Below, piece after piece: positions 23,388-24,631 of a DNA stretch of 24,631 nt (the first letter of the stretch is position 1; the number at the start of each line of letters is the position of its first letter). Source of the DNA: HGM04593 sp964512955. GTDB taxonomy: Bacteria > Bacteroidota > Bacteroidia > Bacteroidales > Bacteroidaceae. The notes below the pieces were generated by a model, which saw only the letters and a program-made list of their open reading frames with translations, was not told the origin of the DNA and did not search any database. Location of the stretch: positions 1 through 24,631 of the forward strand of contig CAZEKX010000028.1 of assembly GCA_964512955.1 (NCBI GenBank). Direction: 5' to 3'. Both the position numbers and the translations under genes were made by a program.

Positions 23388-24497
23388 TTAGTTCATCCAC
23401 CTTTTATTGTTGTTGTCATAGATTTTAGGAGAACCTCCACCTGTACCATAGTCATTTTCAAGTACTATGCCTACATAGACATAACCATCCGAGTCTACCC
23501 ATGCACCATAAGAGAAGGATGCCGATGTTGCAGTACCAGAAAGTTCCTGTATAACAGCCCATTCATTACTATTGGGGTTTTTCACTTTTAACAAAGCCTT
23601 TGTAGGCTTACCGTATGAAAAATGAGTTGGAACACTCCAGTTTATAGTCATAGTATAACCGCTCACATAACAATTGCCATAAGTCGCAGGACCCGGTTTA
23701 CGCGTATCTTTATATTCAAATACAGCATAATCACTATAAGAACTTGTTCCTGCACTGTTATATGCCACCACTTTGTAATAATATGTTTTTCCTACCTTAC
23801 AATCACTATCGCTGTAATAGGTGTAAGATGTTGAGCCCAACTGTGAATAATAGCCGTTGGCAGATGTACTACGATAGACACGATAACCGGTAGCACCATC
23901 CACTTCATTCCATGTAATTCGTACATCCGGAACTGTTACACTTTCATAATTTGAAGCATAAACACCGTATGGAGCAGAGGGTTTTGTTACAGTAGGCTGT
24001 TCGGGAGTTACAGAACCACCATTATCATAATCATCATTTGAACCATCATCTGTATTACCACCAGTGTTACCACCGGAATTACCGGTGTTTCCGTTCTGGT
24101 AGAACATGACAGTTTCTGTCTCTGTCCCGCGATTATAAGTTATATATATGTAATAGGTTGTAGTTGCATACGAATTGGTATATGGAACATTAATCACCAA
24201 CTGCGCATCATTTTCCCCTGAATATGTTGAACATGAAACAATATGAGCGGCAGATTCCAAACCACCACCTGTTGACATATATATATCGTCTCTTGAAATA
24301 CTCCAATCGCAATTACTGCTTATTGTCAGGGTTAAACTGCCACCGGTTGCAGAGATATACTGTCCATAATTATTTAATGAAGAATAAAAATAAGCATCGG
24401 GATTAGGTTCACCACCACCATCGCCACTATCAGAACATGAACTCGCAACTAAGCCACATAATAAAACAAGAAAAATCTTTGATATTATATCTTTCAT
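23388..24497 (-). CDS. BACON/fibronectin-III surface lipoprotein
   Basis: A 369-aa lipoprotein: type II signal sequence with lipobox VASSC (lipidated Cys21), followed by an acidic/Gly spacer (SDSGDGGGEPNPD), which in Bacteroidota can act as a surface-export signal. Residues about 35-137 look like a BACON domain (SATGGSLTLTISSNCDWSIS, then a strand ending TVMFYQNG), often involved in glycan or mucin association. A Gly/Asn/Asp/Thr linker (about 138-175) leads to a fibronectin type III domain (about 176-267; ITWNEVDGATGYRVYRST, KTYYYKVVAYNSAGTSSYSD) and a second beta-rich domain (about 268-369; TINWSVP ... YVYVGIVLENDYG). No catalytic motif was found, so a binding or adhesion role is likely. It appears to be a single-gene unit. 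Confidence 0.85.
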   Translation of the reverse strand: MKDIISKIFLVLLCGLVASSCSDSGDGGGEPNPDAYFYSSLNNYGQYISATGGSLTLTISSNCDWSISRDDIYMSTGGGLESAAHIVSCSTYSGENDAQLVINVPYTNSYATTTYYIYITYNRGTETETVMFYQNGNTGNSGGNTGGNTDDGSNDDYDNGGSVTPEQPTVTKPSAPYGVYASNYESVTVPDVRITWNEVDGATGYRVYRSTSANGYYSQLGSTSYTYYSDSDCKVGKTYYYKVVAYNSAGTSSYSDYAVFEYKDTRKPGPATYGNCYVSGYTMTINWSVPTHFSYGKPTKALLKVKNPNSNEWAVIQELSGTATSASFSYGAWVDSDGYVYVGIVLENDYGTGGGSPKIYDNNNKRWMN

Positions 24498-24631
24498 AGT
24501 TAAAAAAATATTATAATTAATTATTAAAATACCATGTCCTATCGATTTTTAATAATCTTTTAATATACGCACAAAAAAAAGACTCTAAGTTTGCAGCAGC
24601 AAGATAAGCGAGTGAAGAATTTATCTTAATA
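24498..24631. other. Intergenic region upstream of the lipoprotein, cut by the window edge
   Basis: A/T-rich stretch without a gene. It contains an eight-T run on the minus strand (near 24572-24579), an imperfect -7-like TATCTTGC on the minus strand (24605-24598) and a 7-bp inverted repeat AAGATAA / TTATCTT (24601-24607 and 24621-24627). No complete promoter with proper spacing could be assigned. Confidence 0.4.

Overview
The window looks like chromosome from a Bacteroidales bacterium (Bacteroidota). The signs are: several families largely confined to that phylum (DUF4468, DUF4421, putative porin Porin_10, BACON-type lipoprotein), promoters of the phylum-specific TTTG / TAnnTTTG type, A/T-rich start regions with few Shine-Dalgarno sequences, a long PPi-dependent phosphofructokinase, and moderate-to-low GC. 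Genus cannot be fixed by eye. No tRNA, rRNA, CRISPR array, phage or insertion sequence was seen.

Layout. (1) 13-3322, minus: a small uncharacterised protein followed by a large secreted amidase-like protein, ending in a hairpin terminator. (2) 3574-6083, plus: PPi-phosphofructokinase and a membrane-anchored GH25 lysozyme. (3) 6154-7822, minus: a PASTA-domain membrane protein and an RluD-type pseudouridine synthase with nearly touching reading frames. (4) 8035-13131, plus: a tightly packed five-gene envelope operon of DUF4468 protein, a 55-aa GTG-start membrane protein, putative porin, Gfo/Idh/MocA oxidoreductase and DUF4421 protein. (5) 13132-15782, minus: a His-rich/Ser-Arg-rich secreted protein and a FadL-like outer-membrane protein; its last stop codon abuts the stop of the preceding convergent gene. 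(6) 15874-21382, minus: the branched-chain amino-acid operon ilvD-ilvB-ilvN-ilvC with promoter, long leader and terminator. (7) 21606-23378, plus: an AspT/YidE-type transporter ending in a long bidirectional terminator. (8) 23388-24497, minus: a BACON/fibronectin-III lipoprotein.

The most interesting element is the roughly 220-nt leader of the ilv operon. It encodes a 21-residue peptide that no ATG-length-filtered gene list would show, containing the run IINVVVVVL, that is, the end products of the operon. Downstream are three mutually exclusive RNA helices whose coordinates fit a classical ribosome-mediated attenuator: 1:2 (21262-21253 with 21239-21230), 2:3 antiterminator (21235-21226 with 21204-21195) and 3:4 terminator (21205-21195 with 21186-21176, then a U tract). 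A further 12-bp pairing of the leader start with 21230-21219 may terminate transcription when the leader is not translated. The four enzymes downstream carry pyruvate / 2-oxobutyrate to the 2-keto acid precursors of valine, leucine and isoleucine, so the leader senses the pathway's products.
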